DNA from: Leishmania mexicana MHOM/GT/2001/U1103
Lineage: Eukaryota > Euglenozoa > Kinetoplastea > Trypanosomatida > Trypanosomatidae
Reading direction: 5' to 3'
Assembly: GCF_000234665.1 (NCBI RefSeq)
Contig: NC_018307.1
Coordinates: 124,001-188,000, forward strand
Length of the DNA stretch: 64,000 bases
Shown here: piece after piece, positions 10,780 to 20,382 of the stretch
Layout: every line of letters begins with the position of its first letter
Position numbering within the stretch: position 1 is the stretch's first letter
Notes under the pieces: model-generated
Database searches by the model: none
The model's input: only the letters and a program-made list of their open reading frames with translations
Told to the model about the DNA's origin: nothing
Made by a program: the position numbers and the translations under genes

Positions 10780-10875
10780 CAACCGCCACCACCGCCGCCG
10801 CGGACTGCGTGACGGTTGAAGTGTCCGCACACGTTCTTCTTCCTGATCGGTGCGGCCATCAGCACTCCACCCACT
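10780..10875 (+). repeat. 96-bp direct repeat, copy A
   Basis: Identical, as far as I compared it, to 12027-12122 at an offset of 1247 bases, which is the same offset as between the two P1 genes. Copy B begins exactly at the edge of an assembly gap. Confidence 0.8.
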
Positions 10876-11227
10876 CCACTGAGGTCCAGTGGGTGGCGCC
10901 GTACAGCATCGTCGCGTACGCGTGCCATTCTGTCTGCGTGCGGTCACGTGTGCGCAAACCTTGTGGGACCCTGCCTCGACCTCTCCGCCTCCGTCGTCCG
11001 CCCCTGTGCCGGCCCGTCCGCCGCGTCCGCCAATGCATGGATCATGTGTGCACCTGTCCTTGCTCTCTCTACCTCTCCATCTCTCGGTTATCCCCGCCAC
11101 CACCACCGCCACATCGGCGACGGACAACTACGCATCAACGGGCCGGTGCTCACTCCTCCACGCACTCGCCCGCATCCTTCGCCCTCGTGCCTCACCTCTC
11201 TTCACAAAACTTGCCATTTTAACGTAG

Positions 11228-11276
11228 CCCTATCTCTGCGCCCACCCACCCACCCCCACCTCTACACCGTCCTTAG
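11228..11276 (+). promoter_or_regulatory. Probable trans-splice acceptor, P1 copy 1
   Basis: A C/T-rich stretch ends in TCCTTAG, with AG at 11275-11276. The predicted 5' UTR would be 19 bases, as expected for a highly expressed ribosomal protein mRNA. The same TCCTTAG plus 19 bases precedes copy 2. Confidence 0.6.
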
Positions 11277-11640
11277 GCACTGTCCATCAATCACCATGTC
11301 CGCTGAGACCCTCGCGTGCACGTACGCCGCGCTCATGCTGAGCGACGCCGGCCTGCCCACCTCGGCCGAGAACATCGCCGCGGCGGTGAAGGCCGCCGGC
11401 GTGGAGATGCGCCCCACCCTGCCCATTATCTTTGCCCGCTTCCTGGAGAAGAAGTCTGTGGAGACTCTGATGGCGGCCGCCGCCGCACAGGCCCCGACGG
11501 CCACGTCCGCCCCGTCTCCGGCGGCCGGCGCTGCCTCCGCTGCAGCGGCCGGCGGCAAGGTGGAGGACAAGAAGGACGAGCCCGAGGAGGAGGGCGACGA
11601 CGACATGGGCTTCGGTCTGTTCGACTAAGTCGATCGACGC
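11270..11640 (+). repeat. 371-bp direct repeat containing P1 copy 1
   Basis: Matches 12517-12887. It starts just before the presumed splice acceptor, covers the whole coding sequence and ends 12 bases after the stop codon. Sequence on both sides differs, so the two genes keep different 3' UTRs. Confidence 0.85.
11296..11628 (+). CDS. 60S acidic ribosomal protein P1 (copy 1)
   Basis: A 110-residue acidic stalk protein of the large ribosomal subunit. P1 and P2 dimers bind P0 at the GTPase-associated centre and recruit elongation factors. The helical dimerisation domain occupies about residues 1-65 (it begins MSAETLACTYAALMLSD). An Ala/Pro-rich hinge follows (about 68-92), then a charged Lys/Asp/Glu run and the hallmark C-terminus DDDMGFGLFD, the conserved stalk tail that contacts translation factors. 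Length and ending fit eukaryotic P1/P2. The N-terminal sequence, with the TYAALML and AGVEMRPTLP stretches, favours P1 over P2. The ATG is 19 bases after the presumed acceptor; upstream in-frame sequence is UTR. Confidence 0.95.
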   Translation: MSAETLACTYAALMLSDAGLPTSAENIAAAVKAAGVEMRPTLPIIFARFLEKKSVETLMAAAAAQAPTATSAPSPAAGAASAAAAGGKVEDKKDEPEEEGDDDMGFGLFD

Positions 11641-11926
11641 ATCTTTGCGTGTGCCCTCGCGGGACAAGCCTTTGGTTTGACCATGGAGCGAGAGAGAGAG
11701 AAGAGCAGGAAGCGCTGGCTGATCCCTGCCTTGCCCCCTCTGATCACGTGTCGCGTAGCGAGAGGTGATTGTTCTCGCACCTGCTCCATGAACGCCATCG
11801 CATCGAGGCGTCGCTGCGCGCGCCAACACGCAACACTAGCCACCTTTCTCGCTGCCCCTCTCTCTCGCCCACAGACAGGGGTGTGACGCACGGGCCGCGA
11901 TGGTGACGCGAGGACCTCTTGAGCGA

Positions 11927-12026
11927 NNNNNNNNNNNNNNNNNNNNNNNNNNNNNNNNNNNNNNNNNNNNNNNNNNNNNNNNNNNNNNNNNNNNNNNNNN
12001 NNNNNNNNNNNNNNNNNNNNNNNNNN
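11927..12026. other. Assembly gap 1 (100 N)
   Basis: Exactly 100 N, a conventional placeholder for unknown length. It sits inside the P1 tandem duplication, where collapsed or mis-joined repeats are likely, so the number and spacing of P1 genes are not certain. Confidence 0.98.
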
Positions 12027-12122
12027 CAACCGCCACCACCGCCGCCGCGGACTGCGTGACGGTTGAAGTGTCCGCACACGTTCTTCTTCCTGATCGGTGC
12101 GGCCATCAGCACTCCACCCACT
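12027..12122 (+). repeat. 96-bp direct repeat, copy B
   Basis: Repeats 10780-10875 without a visible difference and begins at the first base after the gap. After 12122 the sequence departs completely from copy A. Confidence 0.8.
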
Positions 12123-12516
12123 AAGAGGTCCTCTCGTGTCACCATCGCATCTTCGCTTCTTCGTTGTGTTTTCTTTCGTCATTTCACCCCACCCACGAAG
12201 CCCCGATAAATTCGAGGACGGCGGCGTGCGCGAGTTCTCCGGCAGCGCAGTGCGACGTCCACGCATGCCGACATGGAAGCCTCTCTGAGAACCTCGCTCG
12301 CGGGAGGGTGGAGGGATGCGTGCGCGCCCCTCTCTCGATGTCAGCGCAGGTGGCTCCACACGGTGATGCGCAGCCTTCTCGATGTAACCGGCCCTCATCA
12401 TCTCTCGCTCTCCCCTCCCCCTTCCACTAAATACGGATCTCTCTCTCTCACTATCTCTGCTCGTAATGTCTGTGCCCCCGCCGCACCCGCACAAGCACGT
12501 CATCACAGGAACACCT

Positions 12517-12887
12517 TCCTTAGGCACTGTCCATCAATCACCATGTCCGCTGAGACCCTCGCGTGCACGTACGCCGCGCTCATGCTGAGCGACGCCGGCC
12601 TGCCCACCTCGGCCGAGAACATCGCCGCGGCGGTGAAGGCCGCCGGCGTGGAGATGCGCCCCACCCTGCCCATTATCTTTGCCCGCTTCCTGGAGAAGAA
12701 GTCTGTGGAGACTCTGATGGCGGCCGCCGCCGCACAGGCCCCGACGGCCACGTCCGCCCCGTCTCCGGCGGCCGGCGCTGCCTCCGCTGCAGCGGCCGGC
12801 GGCAAGGTGGAGGACAAGAAGGACGAGCCCGAGGAGGAGGGCGACGACGACATGGGCTTCGGTCTGTTCGACTAAGTCGATCGACGC
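12517..12887 (+). repeat. 371-bp direct repeat containing P1 copy 2
   Basis: Second copy of 11270-11640. It includes the TCCTTAG acceptor motif (AG at 12522-12523), a 19-base 5' UTR, the coding sequence and 12 bases past the stop. Confidence 0.85.
12543..12875 (+). CDS. 60S acidic ribosomal protein P1 (copy 2)
   Basis: A 110-residue protein identical to copy 1, with the same dimerisation domain, Ala/Pro hinge and DDDMGFGLFD stalk tail. The coding DNA also appears identical, which points to recent duplication or gene conversion. The 5' UTR is shared, but the 3' UTR diverges 12 bases after the stop, so the two mRNAs could differ in stability or stage-specific translation while encoding the same product. 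Confidence 0.95.
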   Translation: MSAETLACTYAALMLSDAGLPTSAENIAAAVKAAGVEMRPTLPIIFARFLEKKSVETLMAAAAAQAPTATSAPSPAAGAASAAAAGGKVEDKKDEPEEEGDDDMGFGLFD

Positions 12888-13722
12888 GTGATGACTGACA
12901 TAGGCGAGCACATGGTTGTCCGCCGCATGCTCTGCGACACCCGGGCATGCGTGCGAGCGCTGCCTGCCTGCATGCGTGTGTGTGTGTGTGTGTGTGTGCG
13001 TGTGTCGTTACTCTCTTTTCTTTTTCGATTTTATTTACGCGCGCGTTTCCCCTTCCTCTGCGCGCCCCAAACGACACAGACGACCCCGTCCGATGGCTCG
13101 CACCACCAGCGCTCGATCCGCGGGCGAAGCGGATCGCGAGCCAGCGAGCGTGAGCGTGAGCGAGCGAGCCGTTGGCAATCGGAGGTAGGCGACGCACCCC
13201 ACCTTCGAGATTTTTGAGGGGGGCGCGGGGGCAGGGAGGGTAACCGTGCTGTCTTCTCTTGCGAACCCTTCCCGGCAGCTCGCGCTGCCTCCGACCCTCC
13301 CATCCCAACCTTGACTCACGGCTTCGACACAATGCTGGGGCTGATGTGGTAAAGTCAGGCGCACGCTCGCCTACACAACTGTGCGGGTGTGTGCGCGTCT
13401 CCAGCTCTACTGATGTCGCCTCTCCTCTCCTCTGCTCTCCGGTCTCGCTCACATAGGTCTCACCGATCACGACCATCACGATCCACTATACCGACACACA
13501 CACGCACAGCGGGCGGAGCTTCTTTATAAACTCTATTCCCTCACGCATCGGACGCTGGCGGACGCCTGCTGCGCCGTCGCTGAGCCAGTGTCATCGCGTG
13601 CAGCACACACACACACACACACCATCACCACCCGAAGAGGGGAAAAAAGTGCACTGCTCTACACCATCGCAGGCCGCTCGCGCAGACGTCAAGGGGCCTT
13701 CCCTGGACTCACGCTGCAGCAC
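12876..13722. other. Intergenic region between P1 copy 2 and the TLDc gene
   Basis: No gene. Contains (GT)n at about 12974-12996, a stretch of GAGCGTGA-like repeats near 13140-13170, and the splice signal of the next gene. Confidence 0.7.
13421..13456 (+). promoter_or_regulatory. Probable trans-splice acceptor for the TLDc gene
   Basis: A run rich in TCTCC units is followed by CATAG with AG at 13455-13456. This gives a 5' UTR of about 266 bases ahead of the ATG at 13723. Confidence 0.45.
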
Positions 13723-16700
13723 ATGGAGCGCCCGTCAACCGGCGCAGCCGGTGGTGACGCCGCCGAAACCGCGGCAGTGCCACCGGGCACCGCGGTTGGC
13801 GGCAGCCCGCTCAGTCCGGCTTCCACGTCCACCGCGTCCCCGCCCCCGGTGGCCGCCCCGCTGACCGACACGCAGCTGCTGCAGCTTTCGCTGTTGAACG
13901 CCGTCGCGTCGGCGGCAGCTGGAAGGGCAACCGTTGCCGCGAATAACTACGCCCTCGTCATCAAGATCATCTTTCGCAAGTGCTTCCTGCTGGAGGAGCT
14001 CGTGTTGCTGGCGCTGGCTATGGGCTACGAGACCCGTGAAGCCTTGCACACGGCTTCTCCTCACGTCGCCGGCGATGACGACCGTAAAGGCAGCAGCCCC
14101 GACGACAGCGCTGCAGGGGCTGGTCCGCACGACTGTCCGCCCTCCACTGGTGTAGCACATGAGCAGCTGGTGGATCCGCTGGCAAGCGTGGGCAAGCTTC
14201 TGCCGCCTGGCTTGGACGAGGATGACTACGACGAGGAGCGCATGTACTCTGAACAGAAGGAGCTACGTGACCAGCTGTATCGGCATCCGCATGCCTTGAC
14301 ACCACCAGTGGCACGGGACGGCGCCGATATCGCCTCTCCGGTGTCATCGACCAGCCCTACTCCACACGACTCGACACCAGGGTACGACGCAGCAACCGCA
14401 CGGTGGCTCGCCTGCCTGCTCGCCAAGGTGCACCCAGATGCGCTGCCGATCGCCACACTGGAGAAAATCTGCAAGTTACCCCTGACGGGCTCACCGAACG
14501 CGGCAGCATCATCACCTGCACGCGGCGGGGCAGCTGCTCGCCGGCAAGCCACGAGCACTACCTCCGCGGCCAGCATCGGCAACTGGCCGTCTGCCACTGG
14601 AGTGAACGACTCTCCGTCGACAAGCACCGTTACCGCCTTGCCTCTGCTGCCCTCTCTCAAGTCGTCGCCAACCTCATCGCCGCCCGGCGCGGCATCGCCG
14701 ATGGCCGCTGGCGGGCGAAGGGACATGCCGACTGGCAGTCCGAACAACAACGACGGCGCCGCCGCCGCCCCCGCAGCTGCTGCTGCTGCGCCCTTCTCCT
14801 CCGCCTCGTTATCACTCCTGTTCGCCACCCTCCTCTGGGACGTCGCCTGCGCCCTGTGGAACGAGGGCTTCATCGAGGACGCGCACCACTGGCTCTCCGT
14901 CATGGACGTGCGACGGCTGTGGAAGCTCTACAAAGACGTGTGCCGCGGTGGCCGCCATGAGCAGCCGTCAGCGCCGTCGCCGTCATCGATCTTGGTCGTC
15001 AGAGAGCCCCCCGAGGAGAGCGTGAAGAGCGGCAACCGCGCTTGTGCGCTGAGCTGGCCGGCGGTGTTGGCGGAGAGCTGCGCCGCAGACGCGTCGCTGT
15101 CCGCGCGCCGGCCATTGCTGTCATCGGCAGCGACGGAAAGCTCATCAGGAAACACCGGCCAGACTATCAGCTCCAGTGGTGCGCAGCAGGAGCACGCCGT
15201 TTCTAGCCCAGTTGCACCACAACCTCGACAAGGAATCCTGCTCTCCGCCCTTTCTCAGGTCGGCGGGCCGCTGCCCATGACCGACTTGGCCGCCTGCTTC
15301 ACAGACCCGGCAGAACTCGAGGTCGGCAACGTGGACAAGGACGCGGTGACGGTTGCCGCGCAGTCGAGGACGGATGAGCGCAATGTGGGAGGCGACGCAG
15401 CAGCGATGCATGCAGAGGCACGAACGGCTGCACTCGCCAACTTTGTCCGCCGCCTTGCACGCCGCACGAGCGCGCTGCGTGACCTCTGCGGGCTCATGAT
15501 CGCCTGCGAGACAGCCGAAGATGTTTTCTACGTCCTGTACGCACTGAGCAGCGCTCTTGCGACCCAGCAGTGGAAGTACGACCAGCAGCAGGAGCGACAG
15601 CGAGCGGACGAAGCGGCAGCTGCGGCCAGAGGGGCAGCCGACACAGCGGCCGAAACGACCACGACTACTACGAACGGCGGGTTGTCTGAGCTGCTCATCA
15701 TTGCGAACCTCCTCATCGAACTCTTCATCACGAAGCGGGCCCAGCAGCTGCTGTTGGAGGAGGGTGGACTGGACGAATTCGCTTCTGGTATCGCCACCGC
15801 ACCGTCGCCATTAGCGGCGGACGGACGTGGGGGTGGTGCGGAAGATGCATCGCGCAGGCTTTCACGTCAGCAGCAGCGGCGCACCGACCGTGCCATTCGC
15901 CGCGCGTGCGACGAGGTTGTCGGCACCTTCACGAATGGGCGCTGCCTCACCCTCTACGCACTTGAATCCTATGGCATTCCTCCCCCGTGCAACGGCGACA
16001 GCAACACCGCGGAGGCGCAACTGTTGGCACCTGAGCTACCCTACGTGCTCGTGAGCAACGTGCTGAGCAGCACCCTCAACTACTCCACCCGCTACCTCTT
16101 TAGCAAGGTGTACCACGGCGTGATGGGGTGCCGCAGCCGCGCCCCTGCAGAGCACCATCAGGAGGCTGGGATAGGCACCCCATCACCATCATCTTCGGCA
16201 GCAGCCGCGTCCGTCCAGAGTCATCCGAACCGCACACGACGTGCCACAGATGCGGAGAAGGAGCGCCGCCGCGCATGGACGATGCCGCCTGCTGCTGCAG
16301 CGGTGTCGCCACAGAGGACACCACCATCGCACGCACACGCCCCACCAGCACCGGGATCCACGACCATCACGGCCTCTGTGCAGAGCACCGCTGACGAGCT
16401 CTTCGGCCTCGTGAAGAAAACAGCGATGAACTGGCGCGACCTTGGCAACTTGGTTCACCCCAGTGTACCCCCGCAGCCACGCAGCAGTGACAACTGTAAC
16501 TACGGCTGTAAGCATCACCACCAGGACGTGCGACCGTCCTTCAGCATGGCCGATGCGCCTGGCGGTGATCCGCTGCTGAGGCGGGAAGGCGGTGGTGGCT
16601 ATGCAGAGCGTCTCGCCGCCGCGCGCCGCGAGCATCACGCGGCCGCGGGGGACACCAGCAGCAGCAAAGAACGAGTACAACTCGGAGAGGCAATGCCGTG

Positions 16701-18777
16701 GTCGGCGGGATCACCAGCGACGGTCACCAGCAACAGCAGCAGTTTGGCGGACGCCAGCAGCACCAGCGGCGCCTACCGCGGCGGAGCCGACAGCGACCCA
16801 CCGTCTACATCGCCTCCGGGCCGGGGTGGTCGAAGCCGCGGGTGCGCGCTCAAGACGAGGGGTGTGGGGGCTGCGGAAATTATGCTGCCGTCCTCCTCGT
16901 CCGTCGCGGTGTCGCTGTTGGCTGAAGAGAACGAGTTCACCGCCCTCGCCGACGCCGTTGGCGAACTCGCCCCCGCCCCCGCAGCGCCCGCGACGGTGGT
17001 GCACACGGCAGCCGCCCACCTCCAGAGCCGATCTCCTAGTGAGGCCGTCAGTCTGCGGCTACTCGCACTGCTGTATCGGTACCCGCAGCTGCACACGCTG
17101 GAGCCGGTCACGGCGAGCCACGTGGACCTTGTAGCGAAGGAGCTGAACAAGGTCCTGCACATCCTACAGACGGCGATGCGGGGCCGTTTCGGCGATGGGT
17201 GGTGGCTGCAGTGGCGCTCACGACGCGAGGGCGAGACGCAGCGCTGCTACGCACGCGCTCTGACGGATGCACACCGCGGCGGCTACCCCCTCAGCTTTCC
17301 GGCAACGGCATTGCCATCGTCTTCCTCAAGGGCTGCAGGAGCACCTGGCGCTGCGGTGGTACCACCGGGGACAATAGGCGTGTCCGCGGTGCAGCCGGAC
17401 CCGTCCCTGCTTTTTGCCGGCGCTCGGCCTTGGCACGCCCCCGTCAAGCATGAGCAGGGTACGGTGAACGCGTGGGGGCTAGACCCGGGGTGGTATCATG
17501 GCATACCCCCGCCGTCTGCGCCGCCACCGTCCTCGCGGGCACACACGGTTCTCTCCGACCTGTGGTGCACGCACACCTTGATGATGCCGAAGGACGAGGG
17601 GCTGCGAAAACCTCTTCAAGGTCTGAGAGGGCACTTTACTGGCGCCACTACTTCGCCAGCGCCGTCCAGGGCAACGGCAGCCGCTGCGACAGACACCGCG
17701 TCTGTGTCCGCGGCAGCGATGCACGGTGACGCGCAGGGGACTGGGATGCTGCTCGATGTAGACTGGGATATCCCGCCAGCCTACACGCCCGACGTCTCAC
17801 TCGACTTCTCAGCCTTCACAATGACGTCGGTGGAGACGCAGGAAAGCACGCGGCAGCTCGTGGAGTCTCTGCAGCAGCGAGAGCAGGCGCGTGGCGACGA
17901 CGGTGACGGCGGTGACAGCGGTGACGACTCCGCAGATGCGCCCGGCGTGTCGGTGCTGTCGCGTGCGTGTCGGCGGCTGCTGCACAGCGAGCTCCCACTG
18001 CTGCAGCAGTACAGCCCGTGGCGCGTCATCTACAGTACACGGTTGCATGGCATTAGCCTAAGCACGCTCTTCGCCAACTGCCGCCGTGAGGCGGAGCGCC
18101 AGGCCCTCTCCGGCTACGCCGCCAACTCTGCACCGTCCCACACGCCGTCGGACTCTAAGCCGATGCTGCTCATTCTGGAGTTGCCGTCGTCGACAACGCT
18201 ACAGTTCTCCGAGGATGACGCCGGCGTGCAAGAGGCCTGGACCCACTCCGGCACGCCCTCCTCTACAAGTCACTCGGATGCGCACAGGCGAACCGATGGC
18301 GGCGGCGGCGGTGGCGTCCACCATCGCCACAACAAACTCTTCGTTGGCGCCTTCCTCTCCGACTTGCTGCGGCTCGAGTCGCGGCGGTACTACGGCAGTC
18401 AAGCCTGTTTTGTGTTCCAGCTGCTCGTGCCTGGCACTGTTGGAGGCGAAGCGACCGCGTCCGGCGCGCCCGCTGCCTCGGCGGGGCCGCAGCTCCGTGT
18501 GCACCGCGCCACTCGCAGCAACGCGCAGTACATCAACTGCCGCACCACGTCCATCGTGATCGGCGGTGGTGCGGGTGGGAGCAGCATCTACCTTGACAAC
18601 ACCCTCTGCCACGGCGCGACAAGCGCGTGCGCCACATTCGCGTCGCCGCCGCTGAGCACCTGGGTGTCGACTCCGCGCGAGGCGGCCGGGGACGGCGCCG
18701 ATGGCGAGAGCGCCATGCACAGGCGGCAGGAAAGCTTGTGCGTCCTGAACGTCGAGGTCATTGTGATGGACACGTAG
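13723..18777 (+). CDS. TLDc-domain protein, very large
   Basis: A 1684-residue protein whose C-terminus (about residues 1427-1683) is a TLDc domain (the OXR1/NCOA7/TBC1D24 family). The diagnostic order is present: W1433-R-V-I-Y followed by LHGISLSTL, GAFLSD (from G1542), then FYG-like RYYG with a FVFQL strand, the IGGG motif (I1613-G1616) followed by SIYLD, a HGATSAC-x-TFASPPLS segment, and a final LNVEV strand. Low-complexity inserts split the domain. Known TLDc proteins bind and regulate the V-ATPase and act in oxidative-stress or endolysosomal functions; that role here is inferred. The N-terminal 1400 residues are mostly Ala/Ser/Thr-rich, with helical patches near 45-100, 360-410, 565-700 and 1090-1160 that I do not recognise. 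The frame is open further upstream but has no ATG before 13723. Confidence 0.8.
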   Translation: MERPSTGAAGGDAAETAAVPPGTAVGGSPLSPASTSTASPPPVAAPLTDTQLLQLSLLNAVASAAAGRATVAANNYALVIKIIFRKCFLLEELVLLALAMGYETREALHTASPHVAGDDDRKGSSPDDSAAGAGPHDCPPSTGVAHEQLVDPLASVGKLLPPGLDEDDYDEERMYSEQKELRDQLYRHPHALTPPVARDGADIASPVSSTSPTPHDSTPGYDAATARWLACLLAKVHPDALPIATLEKICKLPLTGSPNAAASSPARGGAAARRQATSTTSAASIGNWPSATGVNDSPSTSTVTALPLLPSLKSSPTSSPPGAASPMAAGGRRDMPTGSPNNNDGAAAAPAAAAAAPFSSASLSLLFATLLWDVACALWNEGFIEDAHHWLSVMDVRRLWKLYKDVCRGGRHEQPSAPSPSSILVVREPPEESVKSGNRACALSWPAVLAESCAADASLSARRPLLSSAATESSSGNTGQTISSSGAQQEHAVSSPVAPQPRQGILLSALSQVGGPLPMTDLAACFTDPAELEVGNVDKDAVTVAAQSRTDERNVGGDAAAMHAEARTAALANFVRRLARRTSALRDLCGLMIACETAEDVFYVLYALSSALATQQWKYDQQQERQRADEAAAAARGAADTAAETTTTTTNGGLSELLIIANLLIELFITKRAQQLLLEEGGLDEFASGIATAPSPLAADGRGGGAEDASRRLSRQQQRRTDRAIRRACDEVVGTFTNGRCLTLYALESYGIPPPCNGDSNTAEAQLLAPELPYVLVSNVLSSTLNYSTRYLFSKVYHGVMGCRSRAPAEHHQEAGIGTPSPSSSAAAASVQSHPNRTRRATDAEKERRRAWTMPPAAAAVSPQRTPPSHAHAPPAPGSTTITASVQSTADELFGLVKKTAMNWRDLGNLVHPSVPPQPRSSDNCNYGCKHHHQDVRPSFSMADAPGGDPLLRREGGGGYAERLAAARREHHAAAGDTSSSKERVQLGEAMPWSAGSPATVTSNSSSLADASSTSGAYRGGADSDPPSTSPPGRGGRSRGCALKTRGVGAAEIMLPSSSSVAVSLLAEENEFTALADAVGELAPAPAAPATVVHTAAAHLQSRSPSEAVSLRLLALLYRYPQLHTLEPVTASHVDLVAKELNKVLHILQTAMRGRFGDGWWLQWRSRREGETQRCYARALTDAHRGGYPLSFPATALPSSSSRAAGAPGAAVVPPGTIGVSAVQPDPSLLFAGARPWHAPVKHEQGTVNAWGLDPGWYHGIPPPSAPPPSSRAHTVLSDLWCTHTLMMPKDEGLRKPLQGLRGHFTGATTSPAPSRATAAAATDTASVSAAAMHGDAQGTGMLLDVDWDIPPAYTPDVSLDFSAFTMTSVETQESTRQLVESLQQREQARGDDGDGGDSGDDSADAPGVSVLSRACRRLLHSELPLLQQYSPWRVIYSTRLHGISLSTLFANCRREAERQALSGYAANSAPSHTPSDSKPMLLILELPSSTTLQFSEDDAGVQEAWTHSGTPSSTSHSDAHRRTDGGGGGGVHHRHNKLFVGAFLSDLLRLESRRYYGSQACFVFQLLVPGTVGGEATASGAPAASAGPQLRVHRATRSNAQYINCRTTSIVIGGGAGGSSIYLDNTLCHGATSACATFASPPLSTWVSTPREAAGDGADGESAMHRRQESLCVLNVEVIVMDT

Positions 18778-20060
18778 GACGTTCTGCGAGGGCGCGTCTT
18801 CGCACCTCTCTCTCTCTGCGGCTGTACGTGGTACTGTGGGTACCATGCCTGCACGTCCGTGATGCGGAGGGCCCACCAACCCTGTGATGGCCATCGCTAT
18901 CAAGACGAGGGCTTCGGTTGTTGTTGTTGCTGTTGTTGTTTTGTGCTTCTTCCGTCACCCTCGTCACCCCAGCATCACCAGCACCTCTCCGGCCTTCTCT
19001 TCTCGCTCTCTACACTTTTTGTTCGCGGTGCTGCCCGTGTGTGCGTGTGTGAGTGTGGGGGTGTCTGGGTGGGCGCGGACATGCATGTATGCGGACGAGG
19101 GTGTGTTGCTCGAATGCCCCGTCGCTGCTTGCCACCGGTTGGCTTCGGCTCCTCCTCCCCTTTTCCTTTGCTCTGCAGCTTCTTGTTCTTGGCTACTTGC
19201 TTCTCGCCCATCCACCCTCCCGCTTTCTCTGCATCCGGTGCGTGTGCTCGGCACGAGCGGCGTTGACTCTCGCACGTGCGCTTGCCTGTATGCCTGCGCG
19301 TTGGGTACGGAGTCAAGCCCGGCGCTGTGCGCGACGAGGGGCCACAGCACACACACACACACACACAAACATCATGCCCATCGGCTGCTGGGTCGGTGTG
19401 TGTGTGTGTGTGCCTGTCTGTCTGGGCCTGCGTGTCGCCGGGTCGATACCCCCCCCCCTCCTGCTCCTCCTCCTCCCCGCCACTTCTCGTACTCCCTCCG
19501 AATGCTCCCTATGCACGCACTCTCTCTTCCTCTGCCTCGTTGGCCTTCTCTGGTCTCCCTCACGCACGTGTGCGCGTTACCCCCCCCCCCTCATCCACCC
19601 TCATCTCGACGCGCACCGAGGCAGCTCTGCACACACGCACAGACATTCTCTCTCTCCCCTCCCCCACGCGCACACACAACCCCACACATCACACATCCTA
19701 CCGGCGAAACGGCACACAACGGCGAGAGAGCGCGCGCGCGTCGCACAGCCCACAACCCGATAATATCAATTCTTTTTTAACGGAAGCGGAACGAATTAGG
19801 TAGCTTGGCCACCACTGGCTCGTTGGTCGGGGTCCCCTTATCGGTCAATCTCTGGCGGGGGTTTGACGGGCTGAAGATTGCGAGCCCTCTCATCTTCTCC
19901 CTCTTCCTCACCCCACCCCACCTCACCCCACCACCACCGCCATCCTTGTCAGACACCTCACATCCCAGCAGCCGTTTCCTTTGGCGAGAACCGCAACAGT
20001 GGCCGCGTCGGTGTCCTCGTCCGTTTTGGTCACTGCCAACACCGCTCACGACCACACGAC

Positions 20061-20171
20061 CACAACACCAGCCCCCCCCCGCGCCGCTCCGATACACGCA
20101 CACCACACAGCACACACGCGCAGCGGGCCGTCACGAAGCGGTCGCCCGCCCCCTCCTCCCTCCCTCCTTCC
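20061..20171 (+). repeat. 111-bp duplicated contig end, left copy
   Basis: Bases 20061-20171 match 20272-20382 with about two differences beside a C run. The left copy ends exactly where the gap begins and the right copy starts exactly where it ends, as expected of two overlapping contig ends that were not merged. Confidence 0.85.
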
Positions 20172-20271
20172 NNNNNNNNNNNNNNNNNNNNNNNNNNNNN
20201 NNNNNNNNNNNNNNNNNNNNNNNNNNNNNNNNNNNNNNNNNNNNNNNNNNNNNNNNNNNNNNNNNNNNNNN
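20172..20271. other. Assembly gap 2 (100 N)
   Basis: Placeholder gap between two copies of the same 111 bases. The true gap is probably negative, meaning the sequence is continuous. The adjoining CCTCC/CCCT tract would hinder base calling and merging. Confidence 0.95.
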
Positions 20272-20382
20272 CACAACACCAGCCCCCCCCTGGGCCGCTC
20301 CGATACACGCACACCACACAGCACACACGCGCAGCGGGCCGTCACGAAGCGGTCGCCCGCCCCCTCCTCCCTCCCTCCTTCC
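20272..20382 (+). repeat. 111-bp duplicated contig end, right copy
   Basis: Right-hand copy of 20061-20171, starting at the first base after the gap. It is probably an assembly duplicate rather than a biological repeat. Confidence 0.85.

Larger units (their letters stand above)
10182..11295. other. Intergenic region between the large unknown gene and P1 copy 1
   Basis: No gene. It is rich in C/T tracts (for example 10267-10296 and 11057-11095). Bases 10780-10875 reappear at 12027-12122. The last 26 bases before the ATG (11270-11295) belong to the block duplicated around both P1 genes. Confidence 0.7.
11629..12542. other. Intergenic region between the P1 copies, with gap
   Basis: Holds the 3' UTR of P1 copy 1, a 100-N gap (11927-12026), a 96-bp direct repeat starting at the gap edge, and then unique sequence before copy 2. 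A short inverted repeat flanks the gap region (about 11897-11920 against 12123-12147). No gene seen. Confidence 0.7.
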
